DNA of 64,000 nucleotides from Lumbricus rubellus (GCA_945859605.1 OX243814.1:44563587-44627586), one strand, 5' to 3'. Positions 33,798 to 47,560 are shown, counted from the first letter of the stretch. Numbers and translations are program-made. The notes: generated from the letters alone by a model not told the origin.

Positions 33798-34287
33798 GGT
33801 TCCACGACAACTGGTCCACCGACAACTCGTCCAACGACAACTCGTCCACGGACAACTGGTCCACCGACAACTCGTCCACCGAAATAGAAGCCGGATTAAT
33901 GAGAAAACGCTTGAGAAACGGTAGCTGGATGAAGATTTTTACAGGTGAAATAGAAGCTGGATTGATGAAAAACCGCTTAAGAAATGGAAGATGGATCAAG
34001 TTTTTTTTCTATCTGAAATAGAAGCTGGATGCATGTTGAGACACGTGATAAAAATCGTCTATTCAGCTTCTATTTAAGCAAGAAACCATTAGACTTTTTT
34101 TCATAAACCCAGCTCCTATTTCGTAAATAAAGAACTTTCATCCAGCTTCCATTTCTCAAGCGCTTTCTCGTTAATCCGTCTTCTATTTCAGTGGACCAGT
34201 TGTCGGTGGACCAGTTGTCCGTGGACGAGTTGTCGTTGGACGAGTTGTCGTTGGACGACTTGTCGTTGGACGAGTTGTCGTGACACC
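33798..34287. mobile_element. MULE-like fold-back element D with (ACCGACAACTCGTCC)n terminal arrays
   Basis: The exact 9-bp duplication GTAAATTAC occurs at 33789-33797 and 34288-34296. The left end has five ~15-bp units of type ACCGACAACTCGTCC; the right end has the inverted units. The outer bases are GGTTCCACG and, inverted, GGTGTCACG. The interior consists of ~40-bp units around 'gaaatagaagctggat' in direct then inverted orientation. Confidence 0.9.
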
Positions 34288-35189
34288 GTAAATTACAACC
34301 TTAACGCCAAACATTTGCATTCCTATTAATCTTTTTAGCAGTTTTCAGTGCCTGATGTCTGTCGTCTAATGATAATCATCACCCTGATTAGGCTATTGAA
34401 GCTTGACTCTGGTCCCACAAAAAGCCAGTGATGATATATGCCTAGGCTACTTCGATTTCATGTGATTAATCTTAAAAACAATTTATTGAGCGCAGGCCTA
34501 CGGTTTGTAAAGCTTGTTCCAAAGTAAAGTCAGAGGCACCCTAGATAATTATAGTGCTGAATTGAATTAGCCTAGGCCTAGGTCTATATAGAAAACAGAC
34601 TGACGAATCATAAAATGTAACCTACGCGTTAGACATTTGACAGATTTCCACTAAATAGGCTAATGATGTCGGCAGACATAAAATTAATGTCTCAGCTGTT
34701 GTTCGTGTGCTAATGTCCCATGGTTAAATTCAGCTAACACGACCAGATTGTATTGGATGATAATTTTCAAAGAATTCTGAAAAATTAAGGACACTAAGTT
34801 TAATTATTCATGACATCTTTAATTAGGCCTACCCCCCCCCCCCACGTGGCAAGCCCTGATGGTCGCGAATGTGATGGAAGTGCAGGGACAAATTTAAGTG
34901 CAGGGCCGGATTTGAACAGAGTGAGGCCCTAGGCAATTTCAATTATGAGGCCCCACTTAAGAATAAAAACAGAAAAAAATGCATATTGCTACATCTAAGT
35001 ATATTCCCAATGCATATTGCGCCAGTGATCCATGTTTGATCAACTACTGGTAGTCTCTAACGAGTCGAATTGTAATTGATACACTCGTTTCATTCCAGTT
35101 TTTTATGGTATAGGCCGGCCTACATACTAAAAATCACAATGAAGTTTTACATGATTACATCAATTTTTTCCCTGCAATAATTCATTTTA

Positions 35190-35430
35190 ATTAATCCCGC
35201 TTTTATTCAGGCAAGAATTTTTTCATCAATAGAGCCTATCACTTCTATTTAATTAGAAATCTATTTAGCCTAATTAGAAATCATTATTCATGAATCCAAC
35301 TTCGATTTCAGCGCCAACTTCGATTTCAGCGAGATTGTTTTAATCAATCCCACTTCTATTTCAGTAAAAATATAATTTTTATTAATCCGACTTCTATGTT
35401 GCAAAAATTGTTTTCGTCAAACCGACTTGT
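35190..35430. repeat. Degenerate ~35-40 bp repeats around AATCC(A/C)ACTTCTATTT
   Basis: About six degenerate units ('taatcccgcttttatt', 'gaatccaacttcgatttcag', 'caatcccacttctatttcag', 'aatccgacttctatg'). They match the interior repeats of fold-back elements B, C and D and the array at 60595-60809. Confidence 0.65.
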
Positions 35431-35650
35431 AGGCCTATCTGATAAACACTGAAACGGTGAAAACCGTGAAACTCATGCAATGGCGAATAATTAAATAGGC
35501 TACGCTAAGATGCACTTTTACAGTCGCTCAAACATTCAACTAACGTGTTCTTCCTCACTTTCCGCCATACACAATTTAATAATCTATTGGTTGACGCAGG
35601 TTCTTACGGTGTTTGACGCAAGCGTTCAACTTAGGCCTAGCTATTATAGA

Positions 35651-35929
35651 CAGGGCCGGATTAAGAAATGTGGGGGCCCTGTTCGAGAAATTTTTTGCCG
35701 AAAATTCGAATGACCTTTTTTAGTCGTTTGGTCGAATTTTCGGACAGACAAATTAAACCATTTCATCCACCAAAAAAGTTGATGACCTTTTTTTTAGTCA
35801 TCTGGCCAAATTTTCGGCAAAATGATACCATGATGCCATTTCATCCGCCAAAATAAAAAAAATTGTCAATTTTTTTACAGATGTGTGGGGCCCCCTAAAG
35901 TGTGTTGAACATGCCTTAATCCGGCCCTG
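35651..35929. mobile_element. hAT-type MITE nested in hAT element
   Basis: Termini CAGGGCCGGATTAAG and TTAATCCGGCCCTG are flanked by the exact 8-bp duplication ATTATAGA (35643-35650, 35930-35937). 279 bp. The inner 'tttttagtcgtttggtcgaattttcgg' motif is repeated twice. Confidence 0.92.
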
Positions 35930-36090
35930 ATTATAGAACTGAGACTATGGGTAGCCTAATTGTGTTCGAACTAAAGTCAAAATTCGGTGGCTTTTATTAT
36001 TTAGAAGTTCATTTTGGAGGCTCCCCAGATTTCGGAGGCCCTAGGCAGTTGCCTAGTTTGCCTACAGGTAAATCCGGCCCTGTTTAAGTG

Positions 36091-37216
36091 AGTGTTAAGC
36101 AAAAGTCAAATTCAATGAAGATGTAGGCCTACCTTGTGTTGTGACGGGGAGGGGATTGTTCGGGAAATTTACCGGAAGGAAGTCCATGGCAGATGCTGTG
36201 GAATACCGGGGGAAATGTTCAGGAGGAAATCTTCTATATTCAAACTTTATCATTAGGGGGAACTTCCCCCCTAGCCCAAATTGGAATCAGTCTGCTTCCA
36301 TTCCCCATGGCGTAGTAGGCCTTGATCGAATCTACCTTCACAATCTGGGGTTCGTTCCCAAATCTTGTCAAATAATTTCACGTATTTCACCCACTTTCAC
36401 ATAGCGTAAGTTAGAGAAATATCATATAGCCTAATCTATACTTTTCAAAATAGGCCAAGTGACCGTGTACCTCATGCATGAAAGATGAAATTTTCCGCCA
36501 ACTATTGTCCAAAAATTTCTTGGAGCTTAGGTCTAATAGAAAGGCGCAAGTCAGAAGACACAATCATGATGAAAACATTGACGTAAAAATTTAGATGACA
36601 AGCAATAATTGGTGATTACCAGGTACGGTAAATTATTCCATGCTCCTTGGAGAATTTATTCTTCTATTGTTATGTAGGGCCTAGACAACGCCACACCCAG
36701 CTCGTCACGGTAATTGTAATCTACTGTTACAGCGATCAGTTTATGAGATTTCAAGATGTCGCCGTGGCGACCGAGACAATTCAAAAGTAGCCCCAAAAGA
36801 GTGAGGTCGCTAGGACAAAATTTTCAATCGCGAGTGCTTTCAAAAGGAGCCCAATTCGCGCTTTTTGCGACGACCTGGCAACCCTGGCCCACCAGATGCG
36901 TAGGCTAAAATAATTACTTAAGTCGCTGGGTTTCCCCAGCTATATTGAGTTAAATATAGCGGACGTGAGCTAGTCCGTTACATGTAGAACGTAGGGCCTA
37001 CGTATATGGGTGAAAAGATTTATTCGATAAAACGACCCTTACACGATTTCTGTAATAGATGAATCAGGTAGACTGCAGCCAGCCAATTAATGGATACGCG
37101 TGTAGCTGGCTGGCCGTTACTTGCAGTGCTCTAAATGAGATTTAAAAATGACAGATAATCCTCAAGGAAACACCCTAGAAATGCCATTGCCCAGACTATG
37201 TAAAAGCGGCTAAGGC
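36091..37216. other. No gene recognised
   Basis: It holds TAGGCCTA motifs and AT-rich stretches. An 87-codon plus-strand frame at 36141-36404 has no recognised domain. Confidence 0.4.
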
Positions 37217-37526
37217 CATGGGCGTCCGCAGCGGGGCGCAAGGGGGCGCAAGTGCGCCCCTCTGGATTTTTCGCATAGTTGCACATAAATTTAGATTATT
37301 TGGTTGTGATTGTTACAACGGGATTTTCAATTTGATTATCGATTCGTTCTAGCCTACTAGTTGAACCTTTATATCTTTCTTTGGGCGCATAACTTATAGC
37401 CTACGTAGGCTACAGGATTCTCTCGTGGTAAAATGGAAATTCAAACTGTCACCCATTAAATTTAGACCATGTGACAATTATTTAAAAGTTTGCGCCCCCC
37501 TACAAAAAATTCTGCGGACGCCCATG
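37217..37526. mobile_element. hAT-type MITE, 310 bp
   Basis: Termini CATGGGCGTCCGCAG and the inverse are flanked by the exact 8-bp duplication GCTAAGGC (37209-37216, 37527-37534). Confidence 0.92.
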
Positions 37527-37988
37527 GCTAAGGCCATTACAGTTATGCCACACCGGTTTTGTTTTCACCACTAGATCTGGGGGTTTTGGCTTTCGTCTGG
37601 GTTCCTCCGTTTTTTCGAGCAAAATCTGGGCTTACTTTGATTTGACCATTTTATTACATGAATATTCTGTGAAATTCAATGTAGGCCTAAAAATGGTTAT
37701 GAAACATAATTTGTGTTCCGCTAATCAAGATCTCACGTTGTCAATTCGCAAATAATTTATAACTAAATAATTGCATTTTGTTCGACTCAGTTAGCGAACA
37801 TTTTGTTAACCCTCATCCGAACAACCGAAAAACCTTAGTTTGAACAAAGGGGGTCTAAAATTACTCATATGAATTGTCTGGGCTTTTCTGTTGTGTTTTT
37901 TAAAGAAATAAATCTGGATTTAGGCCTATTTCTGAAATCTCAGTGGCAACACTGATTAATCCTATTAATGGGCCTATTACAAAAAAAG

Positions 37989-38746
37989 TAGGGCTGTTGT
38001 TCGATTAAAAATTTTAATCGAAATTAATCGCACGATTAATTTTTTTAATCGCAATTAACTGCAAATTAATCGCAATATATTTCCTTCAAATATATTAATC
38101 TTACTATTTTATAAGGACCCTGAAGCATAAAATTTTAATGACTGAATGCATTCTTTCTATTGAAAACATATTCAATAACCTTTGGCTTAGGCCTATTGAA
38201 TTTCTGCATTAAATTTCTTTAGTTTATTGAACAGTTTTGTAGGCCTACAACAGACAAAATTGAAACACTGTTCAAATCAGTCAACTGCTCAAAATCCGTT
38301 AATTTTTTTCATTTGAGCCACCTTTAATTAAACTGATAAAGGCCTAAATGTGAAAATTAGACAACCGTTTTCTGACTATCAAAATAATTATTTGTTCAGC
38401 CCATTGTATAGGCAGACCAGTTTATTTACATTGTATAGTGGACGATGCGATGCGGCCGATGTCGACGGCTCATCGTTATAACGTTTAGCGCATGTTTTGG
38501 TTCGCATGCAGGGGATAATTGCGCGACGAATTGATATGATAATACTCAAATTCGTTTTGGAATATTTGCCAAAGAATATATCACTAGTTTCAATTATGAG
38601 CCTTCCGTTTAAAGCGAGTTTTTCTGCCTTTGATTCCATTTTAATCAGATCTAATTAACGCGTACGATTACCGCGTTAAAATTTTTTATCGCAAATTTTT
38701 TTAACGCGTTAATCGCACGCGTTAACGCGATTAAATCAACAGCCCT
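37989..38746. mobile_element. hAT-type element with GTTAACGCG-rich ends
   Basis: Termini TAGGGCTGTTG and the inverse are flanked by AAAAAAAG (37981-37988, 38747-38754), an 8-bp duplication. Subterminal arrays of 'gttaacgcg' and 'aatcgcacgcg' occur at the right end and in degraded form at the left. An 83-codon minus-strand frame at 38388-38639 (starting MESKAEKLALNG) has a homologous but broken counterpart in the copy at 52934, so it belongs to the element. Confidence 0.85.
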
Positions 38747-38754
38747 AAAAAAAG

Positions 38755-41344
38755 CATTTATAGACCTAAAATTTTAAACTTCAGCAGGGTCATGAAAAGT
38801 AGGCTATTCAGCAGGTGGAAGAAATGAAATAGGCCTATAGAGACGAGAAGTTAATAAAAAAAATTCAAGAAATGTTAGGCAGGTTATAAGGCAAGTCAAG
38901 AGTAAAACAGGCAGGTCAAATGATCTTCCGACTATCGAGCGCTTAAAGTGTGGCAGGACGGTCATGGACGGCGCCGTGGATTCGTGGCACTTATTTTCAA
39001 ATCTCTGTGCCGTCCTGCCACTTATTTGGCCAGCACACCTGAAAATATATGGGCACTTCTTTTTTTCTCACTTTTAGCACTGGGTATGAACCAACTGCAC
39101 ACCCCATAGGCCTACTTAATACTTATTAGGAAACAACCAAACATAATAGATATCCTTCCAAAAAATACCCAGTGAGTCGAATGAAATGTAGATCTACTTG
39201 GGAAAATTGTCACATATCAAATTCTCATAGACTCACGATCCATAACTTTTCTGAAAACTTCTCACAAGATCATTATCAAGACTTTAAAATGAGTGCCTGC
39301 ATGGACGCTGTCCATGACCGTACAGGCATACTACTGCATAGGCTAAGCCCTGTTCCATCGCGCGTTGGCTAAAGAGTCTAATGGTAAAAATTAAGACAAA
39401 TTATGGACCTACTTACTTAGGCCTAATTAGGCCTATCTACTCATATGATCGCCACGCCCGTCATTAACAATAAATTAAATTTATAGACTCAGATCAGCAG
39501 TGAATTAACGATATAATTATTTAGGCTATAGGCTACCTCAATGATTAGCAATCGTTGTCTAAACTAGCTCCATTGATAGGGTAAGCTTATAAAACAAGAA
39601 TGACATTTGGTTGATTTGGTTAAAAAAAATTATCTAGCGCATAACCCTTACTTTGAATTTTACTGTCAGTGCAATGTATAGACCTAGCCTAAGTGCTCAG
39701 CGAACACAATAGGCCTAACCTGGCCTATGCATGCGTTGTAAATGCCAGCCGTCAAATAATACCCATAGGCTATACCCAGTCTAAGGTACAAAGAACCCAG
39801 ATCTAGTTAAAATACCTAGCTGTGACAACACTGGTGGCGCCCTTTGGAACCGAAAGCAGCAAAACTCGGGAAACAAAAAAACCCCGATGGTTAACGATGA
39901 CACTGCGTTTGTTGTATATGACCGACATCTTGGATCTGAGCAGAGCTTTTGCTGACGATTTGTGAATTGAATTAAAGGTTAGAAGCTGATAATTTAATGT
40001 GAATACATGCGGCTTAGTCTGAAACGACATTTTCGTAACCTAAGTAACATCAGTTTGCTTCGTGTACCGTTCGTTTGGATCGGGGTATGCAACATTTTCG
40101 TTAACGACGGTTGCGTAATAGGACAATTATTACAGGGTGACCATTAGGGTGGTTTAAAAAAGTTCAAGCTAGATACCAGGGCACGCGCTCAGTTTGTTAG
40201 ACCTGTCAATAGTATTATTGATACCAAATTTCAACTTCCCATCCCACCTGCAAGGCGGTGCTCAACGACATTGACATATTACCATACAGGCTTAGGCCTA
40301 CATGTAGTTGTATTAGCTAGCATTATTGATGCATGAGGCCTATAGATTGATCAAAAACCTCAACCAAGAGCTCTATGGAGCGTGACTGCGTGAGTAGAAC
40401 GTTCTGACATTTTCGAGACTACTGTTGGTGATTGACAGTTTTTGTGAGTTCTTCATACTTTGTTGTAGTTACAGTGTACATGTAAGTCTGTTTTGTTCGT
40501 ACATCTTTTCAGGGTGTCTCAGTTAAGTATCTGCTCGAGAACCGTTGCTTTTCGTCAGCTTATTGCTGCTTCAAGACATGAGGTCCGTTGTCAGCTGACG
40601 TGATAAGTGAATGCCACGTTTACGGATTGGTGATTATATCGTATTACTGTTTCTTGAGCGAGAATAAACTTGTCATAGCCTACCCTTAGACATTGCATTC
40701 TCGAGCTTATTTCGGGGGATCTCGTTGCAAGATTTTTGTAGCTACGAGTGAAGCTGACTGTAATGAATGTCTTGGTTGCCGAATAAAAATGTTATGGTAT
40801 GTTATGTTACTGCCAAAACATGCATTTACATGTAAGCCGCCATTTTCCAATATGGTGGCATGAACACCCCTGGTTTTATAGGGATTTTGTTACTTTCGTC
40901 ATTGATTTGATCTTAAAAATCTTTAGCCGCACAGTATTTGTTCTTCCTGCCATAAAACGTTATGCGTCGCAGTGAAATACATAGGCCTAATGATGACTAC
41001 TCACTAGCCTACTTAATCATGAGTAACATTCTTATTTTAAAATTTTAACCCTATGAACAAACGTTTCATATCAAACGCATTTGTCATTTAATGAGGATTA
41101 TGATTATTATTTGCCACTTTATATTACGACGGCTCAGGAATTATTGCCGAAAATCGAATTTAGGTCACCATTTTCCAAGATTGCGGTTCAAGACAGTTGC
41201 TATGTTTTGACATTATGGTGTACTTAACAACTATGCCAAGTCTCTACTTTATGAAAATTTATTGAGTCGATAGATGATTTTTCTGCCAAAATTCCTCTAT
41301 TCCTACAATGGAATCTTACACTGTGGCGAAGTCCAAACAATGTC
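38755..41344. other. No gene recognised
   Basis: A 75-codon minus-strand frame (39803-40030) and several TAGGCCTA-rich stretches are present, but no frame shows known domains. 'gagaataaacttgtcatagcc' near 40660 could be a polyadenylation context. Confidence 0.35.
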
Positions 41345-41824
41345 GTGGTATTTATGATTGTAGACCCACTGCCGATTGCTAAAACCTTAGAGCAGCCAGC
41401 AAGGTGGTTCGGTACAAGGATGGGCTTGTTGATCAGCTGTTTCAAAAAGCAAAATCCGGAGAAGAAAGAGTTGTCTCAAGCCCAGAATAAACTTGGCTCG
41501 GACTTCAACACCTGGACACGAAGCACGAGTGCACCCGATGGAGCAAACGACGCTGACTACAACGTCAGTGCATATAATATACGTTACCCGTGTGCGCCCG
41601 ATGGAGAAAACAACTCTGACTACAACGTCAGTGCATGTAATAAACGTTACCCGTGTGCTCCCGATGGAGAAAACAACTCTGACTACAACGTCAGTGCATA
41701 TAATATACGTTACCCGTGTGCTCCCGATGAAACAAACAACTCTGGCTACAACGTCAAGGCAAGTAATTTTGTAATTTTCAGATTGGATGTTCTCATGCAC
41801 CCACGCTGTATACTTGGACAATAA
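41345..41824 (+). other. Candidate exon with four 21-residue repeats
   Basis: A 159-codon frame whose middle consists of four 63-bp units encoding a 21-residue repeat with the core YPCAPDGENNSDYNVSA. Substitutions between units mostly keep the frame. The last unit ends AAG|GCAAGT, an exact match to the consensus of GC-AG introns, so the exon may end near 41759. Upstream, ACCTTAG|AGCAGCC near 41394 could be an acceptor. An overlapping frame there (KVVRYKDGLVDQLF...) also looks protein-like but stops. Function unknown; it may be a coding exon or only a minisatellite. Confidence 0.4.
41527..41765 (+). repeat. 63-bp tandem repeat, about four units
   Basis: Units start near 41527, 41588, 41651 and 41714 with landmarks 'cccgatggagaaaacaactctgac' and 'aacgtcagtgcatataat'. 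Most differences are single substitutions. Confidence 0.85.
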
Positions 41825-41999
41825 GTAGGCCTAATTTAGTAAGTGAGTCATTATCTTCTACCAATCAAAGTAAACACAAGATACACGGTGGAAGGATACC
41901 GGTGCGGTCTCACAGGACTCGTATGACCGGTCACCAAAAATGGAACAAATCAATATATCACAGTAGCCTAATGCCAAAATACTCTTTTACAAGATGTAA

Positions 42000-42070
42000 A
42001 TAGACGGGGGCAATGGTCGGGGGGTAATGGCAGGGGGTAATGGGCCAGAAGGTAATGTCCGGATACCATT
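42000..42070. repeat. Short array of GGGGGTAATGG units
   Basis: Four degenerate units reminiscent of the termini of fold-back element A. Only one side is visible. Confidence 0.4.
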
Positions 42071-42717
42071 TTATAGACGGAATAGTGACAATTGATGAAT
42101 TATTAATATTGAATGATTGCGAGAGACTGGGGTATTAATAATTACTTATTACTCGGCATTACATCTTGATTATTAGCATTGTGCCCTTTTATTTGAAAGT
42201 GGAGTTAGGTCACGGTGCAACTTTCATTACAGTATTTGAGTGCAACATTTGTTTCATCAACAAATTCATCAACATATTCATCATCACCACACTCATCAAC
42301 GCAGTCATTATCATCATATATCTATATAAATAAAAATGAAACTTTACAATAGTTCCTGACGCAATCACACCGAAAGTTACGCACAGATTGTTTTTAAAAT
42401 TTACCAAAACCTTCCATTCCAATAGCACCTTGTCTCAAGATTTTTTCCAGAAAAAACACAATCTTTTCCACAAAAAGTGAACTTTGCAATACGTTCGACC
42501 GCCATTTGCAAATTCAACCAAACCTCACGCTTGCAAAATTTCAGAATCGTCTTCACCCGACACACAGTGACGAAACATGAATGAGGTCGCGTGCCGTGAC
42601 GTCATAAGCGACTCGCTTAATAATTTCATTACGAAAGCGGCCTTCCAACATTCTTCGGCTCTATCCGCTGTCAGTAAGGGACGGTGTGAGGGAGGAAAGG
42701 AGAGGAGGAGGAGGAGG

Positions 42718-42859
42718 GTAGAGAATCGCCAACCCCTCCACTGGGGGTCCGACGCCGAGACGGAGAGAGTAGTGAAGGTTTGGAGTGAAAAGGTCAAAAA
42801 CTGTCGAAATGCATTCCGGTCAAACACACACACAGACAGACAGACAGACAGACAGACAC

Positions 42860-42892
<33 letters not shown>

Positions 42893-42914
42893 ATCCTCTC
42901 TTTATTAATGTAGA
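42718..42914 (-). mobile_element. Helitron-like 5' end (minus strand)
   Basis: Read on the minus strand it starts A|TCTACATTAATAAAGAGAGG, followed by (TCTG)n and 'gtttgaccggaatgcatttcgacag', identical in order to the 5' part of the Helitron at 45811. Homology ends near 42718. The 3' end of this copy was not located. Confidence 0.6.
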
Positions 42915-43132
42915 TGTTGGGCCGACTGAAACGTCAGCAGGTCAATTCCGGCTTCTCTCTCTATGCGTTATGTTGACCAGTAGGCCTATTATAGTTTACT
43001 TGCAAGTCTATGTGTTATGTTTGAGAGATGCTTGAAACAATAAAATATTTGGTCACGGTGATCAATGATGATAAGGGGTGACTGCATAATTACGTAGGCT
43101 AATGCCATTTTTTTAATAAACCAGCCCATTAG

Positions 43133-43880
43133 CATGGGCGCCCGCAGAAATTTTTGCAGGGGGGGGGCAAAAAATTTGATGAAAAATGCAAAGTTGCAAA
43201 TTAAGAACACGAGTATTTTTCAGAGAGGTTTCTTAAGGCAAATTTTTCAGTTTCATTTTGTGTATCAGCTTTAATATGAATTAGCTTTTTAGCGTGAAGA
43301 AATGTGTTTAAAATATAAAAGTAGCTGTTAAAAGTGGGTTCCTGAAGCGGCGCTGTAATTTTATAAGTCCATTGAATGAATGAATAAATAAGCAAAAAAT
43401 AGGTGTCAGTTTTTAAGGTGCAAGTGTTCCTCCAGCTACTTCTATATTGTAATAATAATTTCTAAACTTCTAAAGCGCCACTCGAAAGCCACTGTTTAGA
43501 CATTTCAAATTTTGACATTGATATTGAATCTATAGCCTATTGATGTTTAATTTGTGCAGTTGTGAAAGGCTGCATTACAGCCATAATCGATAGACCTACT
43601 ATTTGCATGGGCGCCCGCCGGAGGGCTAAAAGCCAATGGTCATTGTAACAGCCTTTAGCAAGATATTGATAATGCCAGGCAAAAAATTAAGAGCATATTT
43701 ATTTCAACAGAGATTTCTAAATACAGATTTATGACTTTCACTGTGTGTAATGTTCGTACAAATATTGCTTTAATGAAAAAAACTTGTTAAAAACCCAAAA
43801 GTAGTAGTTATAAAAATAAGTTTCAATTTTCCAGGGGGGGGGGCAAGTGCCCCTCTTGCCCCTATGTGCGGGCGCCCATG
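43133..43880. mobile_element. hAT-type element with CATGGGCGCCCGCA ends
   Basis: 14-bp perfect inverted termini CATGGGCGCCCGCA are flanked by the exact 8-bp duplication CCCATTAG (43125-43132, 43881-43888). Another CATGGGCGCCCGCC start at 43609 suggests a nested or compound copy. Confidence 0.9.
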
Positions 43881-44218
43881 CCCATTAGCGTGATCGCTAA
43901 AAATGAAAGTTTGCCATTTGGTCCCATTCTCCCGGAAACATCACACAAACGTTGCACGAGAAAATATTAATATTTAGGACTTGCACAATGCCATCAAAGA
44001 CTTTCATGGAAATCGTATCGCCATCACAATCATGCAGTAGGGTAAAGTTAAAAAGTCACACATTTGTCTCGCATACTGGCATGCATCATTGATCATCGGC
44101 AAGTAATCATGTTCCTTAGGTTTTTTTAATCATAACCACTGTGTCTTAGAGTGACTGTAGTCTTTGGAAGTGCTATAAGTCAGGATGCATATTAGATACC
44201 ATCCCAATACGGCGTATA

Positions 44219-45253
<1,035 letters not shown>

Positions 45254-45832
45254 CAATACGGCGTATATATAGGCTTCTCTACGCCTATGAAAGAACTTGG
45301 TCTGAAGAGAATGTCAATTATAGCTGAAAACCAGAAAGAAAGTTGTCTGTTCAGTTATTCGAAGTTCTGCCTTAGAATTTTAACTCAACAGGTAATGTAG
45401 AATTAATTGGCTTTCATTGCTGGAGCATCGCTGTTCCTCCAATCTTTTTCAACATAGCAAATCGGCAGAACAGCTCACATTTCATGTTACCGATCATGGT
45501 CGAAAGTTTGACTGTTTCAATGTCCAGATGAGAGTGTTTCTGAAACGCGTCTTAACAGTGTGAATGAAGCTTTTGTAGCCGTAGCTGAAGTGCAGACAGC
45601 AGAGATGGGTCTGTTCGAATGCCGTTTCGATCGCGAGAACTGAAACTGATAATTTGAAATCAAAAGAAACTATAGGCCTGGAACAGACTATACAGCCACT
45701 CTATAATAAGACACAGTGACGTATTTAGCCGTTGTTGGACTGGGAGCACTTCCGAGTATATTACCTTGAAGGTGCGGTATATGAACCGTAGCCTATATCA
45801 AAAGTCAATATCTATATTAATAAAGAGAGGAT

Positions 45833-45869
<37 letters not shown>

Positions 45870-46266
45870 GTGTCTGTCTGTGTGTTTGACCGGAATGCAT
45901 TTCGACAGTTTTTGACCTTTTCACTCCAAACCTTCACTACTCTCTCCGTCTCGGCGTCGGACACCCAGTGGAGGGGTTGGCGATTCTCTATAACCATGGG
46001 GGCCAGGGTGGGGGGCGAAACCCCCAAATTTTTTTCAATAAAACGCAGCTATTGATTTCAAACTTTGCACCTAGACAGAGGGCCATCGGAACCACCCAGT
46101 GGAGTTGTTGGCGAATCTCCCCCACCATGGGGGCCACGGTGGGGGCGAAAACCCTAAGTTTATTAAACACCTTTTAAAACGCTTGCATGGTCATTATATA
46201 AACGCAGCTGATGTAAATGATCTTCCAATCCGCTTGGCTGTAAAGTTTTACTATAATTATAGTCAA

Positions 46267-46560
46267 CTAGCTGAACCCGGCCACGCGTTGCTGTGGCTGA
46301 AAAGAGCATTCAACCATCCCTCCCTACCTCCCACTCCCCAACCCCCTCACCCACCCCTCCCCTTCCCTCTGCCAACCCTCCTCCTTCGCCTGCCCCTCCC
46401 CTCTCCTTCCCTCTCCCTCCCCTACCCTCCCCCTCCCCTCCCTCCGCTCCCTCTCCAACCCCTCCCCCAACCCCTCCCAACCCCCTACCTCTCCCCCTCC
46501 CCTCCCACGTCTATCGCTCCCCTACGCTCCCTCCCCACCCTCTTCGTCCCAGAAAACCCT
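46267..46560 (-). mobile_element. Second Helitron-like 3' end (minus strand), nested
   Basis: On the minus strand it ends GCCACAGCAACGCGTGGC hairpin, CGGGTTCAG, CTAG|T (46270-46266). It lies inside the Helitron 45811-47614. Its 5' end is not resolved. Confidence 0.5.
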
Positions 46561-47560
46561 AATTTCACGGGTGGCGTACAGGTGGAGAGGTCAGAGTGTG
46601 GTGGGGTGTTGTCGGGTGGGTGAGTTTGGGGTGTGTTGGTGGAGGGTGTGGGGTGGGATGGGAGCTGGCTTGGGCTGGGGGTTCGGGTGGTGGGGTGGAG
46701 GGTAGGGGTGAGTGTAGGATGGGTGGAGGTGGTAGGTGGATGGCGGAAGGGGTGGGATGGGGCGGGTGAACGAGGTGGGGTGGACGGGGGGGTGGGGTTC
46801 GGGGGTGGAGGTGGGAATGTGGTGATAGTGTGGGGTGGAGGTGGGGTGGAGGAGTGGAGGTGGGGTGAAGGTGGGGGTGTGGTGAGGGTGGGGGTGGGGT
46901 GAGGTGGAGGGGTGGAGGTGTGAAGTGGGGCGGGTGGAGGGGTGGGTGGGGTGGGGTGGGGGCTTTGGGTTGGAGGTGGGGGTGTGGTGAGGATGGGGTG
47001 GAGGTGGCGTGGAGAAGTGAAGCGGGGGCGGATGGAAGGGGGTGGGGTGTACGGGGTGGGATGGAGGTGGGGTGGAGGTGTGGTGTGGGTGGGTGAAAAG
47101 GGTGGCATGGGGCGGGTGAACGGGGTGTGGTGAGGGTGGGGAGTGGGGTGAGGTGGAGGGGTGGAGGTGTGAAGCGGGGCGGGTGCAGGGTGTGGGTGAG
47201 GTGGGGTGCTTTGGGGTGGAGGTGGGGGTGTGGTGAAGATGGGGTGGAGGTGGCGTGGAGGGGTGAAGCGGGGCGGATGGAAGGGGGTGGGGTGTACGAG
47301 GTGGGGTGGAGGTGTGGTGTGGGTGGGTGAAATGAGTGGCATGGGGCGGGTGAACGGGGTGTGGTGAGGGTGGGGGTGGGTGAGGTGGAGGGGTGGAGGT
47401 GTGAAGCGGGGGCGGGTGGAGGTGTGGGTGTACGGGGTGGGGTGGGGGTTTTTGGGGTGGAGGTGGGGGTGTGGTGAGGATGGGGTGGAGGGGTTAAGCG
47501 GGAACGGATGGAAGGGGTGGTGTACGGGGTTGGGTGGAGGTGGGGTGTGGTTTGGTTGTG
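46315..47560. repeat. Strand-asymmetric C-rich (CCCTCCC) then G-rich (GGTGGGGTGGAG) low-complexity block
   Basis: 46315-46545 is C-rich on the plus strand. 46565-47560 is G-rich with imperfect ~230-bp higher-order units ('ggtgtggtgagggtgggg', 'gaagcggggcgg', 'ggggtgtacg') repeated about four times. Confidence 0.85.

Larger units (their letters stand above)
34901..36082. mobile_element. hAT-type element containing a second hAT element
   Basis: Termini CAGGGCCGGATTT and the inverse are flanked by the exact 8-bp duplication TTTAAGTG (34893-34900, 36083-36090). It contains the related element 35651-35929 and a run of 'cttctattt' motif repeats. Confidence 0.9.
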
